Below are positions 12,769 to 14,063 of a stretch of DNA of 14,063 nucleotides, in pieces. Below the pieces are notes generated by a model. That model searched no databases, was not told the origin of the DNA, and saw nothing but the letters and a program-made list of their open reading frames with translations. How positions within the stretch are numbered: position 1 is the stretch's first letter; each line of letters opens with the position of its first letter. A program made the position numbers and the translations under genes. Source of the stretch: DASPTB01 sp035623615. GTDB taxonomy: Bacteria; Actinomycetota; UBA4738. The DNA is taken from assembly GCA_035623615.1 (NCBI GenBank), contig DASPTB010000224.1, forward strand, positions 1 through 14,063, written 5' to 3'.

Positions 12769-13598
12769 TGCGGGCAGAAGAAGCTCGTGCGCCCCGAAAC
12801 CTTGAGGGTCTCGATCGGCGTACGGCACCGGCGGCACGGGAGGCCCTTGCGCCCGTAGACCTTGAGCTCGGCCGCGTACTCCCCCGGCTTTCCGTACAGG
12901 TCGACGTACGCCTCGTCGTCGAGGGTGGTGCCGCGGTAGCGGATCGCGTCCTGAACCACCTCGCGCATGGCACGGTACAGACGCCGGACCTCCTGCGACG
13001 AAAGCGAGTCCGACATACGGTCCCAGCGGAGCCCGGCGGCGAACAGCACCTCGTCGGAGTAGATGTTGCCGAGGCCCGAGATGAACTTCTGATCCATCAG
13101 CAGCGGCTTGAGCTTGGACGCGCGCCGCGCGAGCTCGGCCGAGAACTGCTGCCACGTGAACGTGTCCTCGAGAGGGTCGATCGCGATATGGTCAAGTTCC
13201 TTTACTTTTCCGAGCTCGTCGCCCGCGGTGACGAACATCTCGCCGAACGTGCGCGGGTCGACGAACCGCAGGTCGCCCCCCTGGACGAACTCGATGACCA
13301 CGTGCGTGTGGGGAGCCATCGCCTGCCGCTTGGTTCCGCGGATGAGCTGCCCCGACATCCCGAAATGGACGACCAGCACGTCGCCGTCGTCGAGGAACAG
13401 CAGCACGTACTTCCCCTTGCGGTCGACGCGCGTGATCTTGCGCCCGCTCAGCCGGTCGGAGAACTCCTTGCGCCGCGCGTGCCGGCGGATGACGCGCATC
13501 GCGTTTCGCTGGGGGCGCACGTCGACCCCACGGATACGTCGGCCGACGACGTCCTTCTCCAGATCCCGCCGAACGACCTCGACCTCGGGAAGCTCCAC
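12756..13598 (-). CDS. mutM: Formamidopyrimidine-DNA glycosylase, atypical N-terminus
   Basis: MutM (Fpg) removes 8-oxoguanine and ring-opened purines from DNA and nicks the abasic site. From GTG at 13598 it has 280 residues. Family residues present: ELPEVEVVRR at 2-11 with catalytic Glu2, Lys63 in KGKYVLLF, intercalating Met81 in FGMSGQL, DPRTFG at 114-119, GLGNIYSDE at 175-183, and a zinc finger C255-x2-C258-x16-C275-x2-C278 with Arg270. The usual start MPELPEVE is absent: the sequence before ELPEVE is Leu-Val (codons CTG GTG), so the catalytic proline is missing. GTG at 13598 has a good ribosome binding site; ATG at 13628 overlaps the rnc stop by 4 nt but adds ten residues and has a poor site. 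With the GTG start, Met1 would occupy the Pro1 position. It follows rnc and overlaps acyP. Confidence 0.95.
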   Translation of the reverse strand: MELPEVEVVRRDLEKDVVGRRIRGVDVRPQRNAMRVIRRHARRKEFSDRLSGRKITRVDRKGKYVLLFLDDGDVLVVHFGMSGQLIRGTKRQAMAPHTHVVIEFVQGGDLRFVDPRTFGEMFVTAGDELGKVKELDHIAIDPLEDTFTWQQFSAELARRASKLKPLLMDQKFISGLGNIYSDEVLFAAGLRWDRMSDSLSSQEVRRLYRAMREVVQDAIRYRGTTLDDEAYVDLYGKPGEYAAELKVYGRKGLPCRRCRTPIETLKVSGRTSFFCPQCQS

Positions 13599-13601
13599 CA
13601 G

Positions 13602-13613
13602 CCCCTCACCCCC
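13602..13613 (-). promoter_or_regulatory. Ribosome binding site deciding the mutM start
   Basis: GGGGGTGAGGGG on the minus strand lies just before GTG 13598. Its first eight bases match GGAGGTGA at 7 of 8 positions, 7 nt from the start, and GAGG also lies about 5 nt from it. The competing ATG at 13628 has only GCGAGCGGCGGGC before it. This favours the shorter protein, which also fits the family N-terminus. Confidence 0.55.
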
Positions 13614-13624
13614 GCGAGCCGGGC

Positions 13625-14063
13625 TCATGCCCGCCGCTCGCTTTCTCGATCACCCGCACCCGCCGGTTCCGGCCCTCGCCCCGACACGAGCCGGGTGTAG
13701 GCGACGCGCGCCGCCCGCTGTTCGGCTTCCTTCTTGGACCGGCCCACCCCGGAGCCGAACTCGCGCCCGGCGAGCATCACGGTCGCCGTGAACTCCTTCT
13801 GGTGGTCGGGTCCTCGTTCCTGCACGCGGTACTCGGGGAGCCCGCCCAGGTCCTGCGCGGCGAGCTCCTGCAGGCTCGTCTTGTAGTCGCGCTCGCCCTC
13901 GCCCCGGACGTAGGCCGTCATACGCGGCCAGAACAGCCGCTCGATCAGCCGCGACACGGCGGGCAGCCCCTGGTCGAGGTAGACCGCCCCCAGCACCGCC
14001 TCCATCGCGTCGGACAGGATGCTCGGCTTGTCGCGGCCGCCCGACATCTCCTCGCCCTTGCCG
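13625..14063 (-). CDS. rnc: Ribonuclease III, 5' part outside window
   Basis: RNase III cleaves double-stranded RNA, including rRNA precursors. The 145 codons seen are the C-terminal part; the start and first catalytic acids lie beyond 14063. The segment opens with GKGEEMSGGRDKPSILSDAMEAVLGAVYLDQG, which is written here as two pieces of the family signature: GKGEEMSGGRDKPS, then SILSDAMEAVLGAVYLD with the Asp and Glu matching E. coli Asp114 and Glu117. A double-stranded RNA-binding domain follows, from DYKTSLQELAAQDLGG through FTATVMLAGREFGSGVGRS to KKEAEQRAARVAYTRL. A charged tail of about 20 residues ends the protein. The stop TGA overlaps an upstream candidate mutM ATG. The rnc-mutM-smc-ftsY order is typical of Actinomycetota. 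Confidence 0.97.
   Translation of the reverse strand, partial: GKGEEMSGGRDKPSILSDAMEAVLGAVYLDQGLPAVSRLIERLFWPRMTAYVRGEGERDYKTSLQELAAQDLGGLPEYRVQERGPDHQKEFTATVMLAGREFGSGVGRSKKEAEQRAARVAYTRLVSGRGPEPAGAGDRESERRA

Noticed and set aside
10645..12858. 737-codon open frame on the plus strand opposite smc
   Set aside because: It is Leu/Arg/Gly-rich with no recognisable domain and lies exactly antisense to a certain gene; long antisense frames are expected in GC-rich coiled-coil genes.
8906..12973. 1355-codon minus-strand frame overlapping smc in another phase
   Set aside because: The product is dominated by Arg, Gly and Ala with no domains, while the smc frame carries all ATPase motifs over the same bases.

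Overview
The window is GC-rich bacterial chromosome, almost fully coding. It carries a conserved housekeeping block of 13 genes on the minus strand, interrupted by a small accessory cassette of mixed orientation. Gene order and style suggest an uncultured or little-studied member of the Actinomycetota: rnc-mutM-acyP-smc-ftsY and ffh-rpsP-khpA-rimM-trmD-rplS-lepB-rnhB, high GC, frequent GTG starts, an FtsY with an N-terminal membrane anchor, long Ala/Pro/Glu-rich tails, and candidate leaderless promoters. The phylum call is inference; class and genus cannot be read from the sequence.

Region 1 (1-5476, minus strand): in transcription order, ffh, rpsP, khpA, rimM, trmD, rplS, lepB and the 5' part of rnhB, which runs off the window at position 1. 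The spacing is operon-like: a 4-nt overlap for khpA/rimM, and 10-nt and 5-nt gaps for rpsP/khpA and rplS/lepB. A 96-nt gap before rplS holds a stem-loop and an extended -10-like element. These genes serve co-translational membrane targeting (Ffh), signal-peptide removal (LepB), the ribosome (S16, L19), 30S maturation (RimM), RNA binding (KhpA), tRNA m1G37 methylation (TrmD) and RNA:DNA hybrid removal (RNase HII).

Region 2 (5477-7781, accessory cassette): an ECF-type sigma factor overlaps by 8 nt the gene of a single-pass membrane protein with an extracellular PD40/TolB-like beta-propeller. A 51-codon putative membrane peptide (minus) and a VOC-family protein (plus) are divergent, with a perfect 14-bp palindrome between them. 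The cassette separates the two SRP GTPase genes, ffh and ftsY. The sigma/propeller pair is the best candidate here for a poorly described system, probably transmembrane signalling.

Region 3 (7782-14063, minus strand): rnc (5' end outside the window), mutM, acyP, smc and ftsY. The 138-nt gap upstream of smc is the largest within the housekeeping block and holds several dyads.

Main oddities: MutM lacks the N-terminal catalytic proline although its other signature residues are kept; TrmD has Glu where the catalytic Asp is expected; the SMC hinge lacks most of the conserved glycine motif; and S16 carries a roughly 105-residue tail with tandem 11-residue repeats. No RNA genes, CRISPR arrays or insertion sequences were found, and no stretch above 300 bases lacks a gene.
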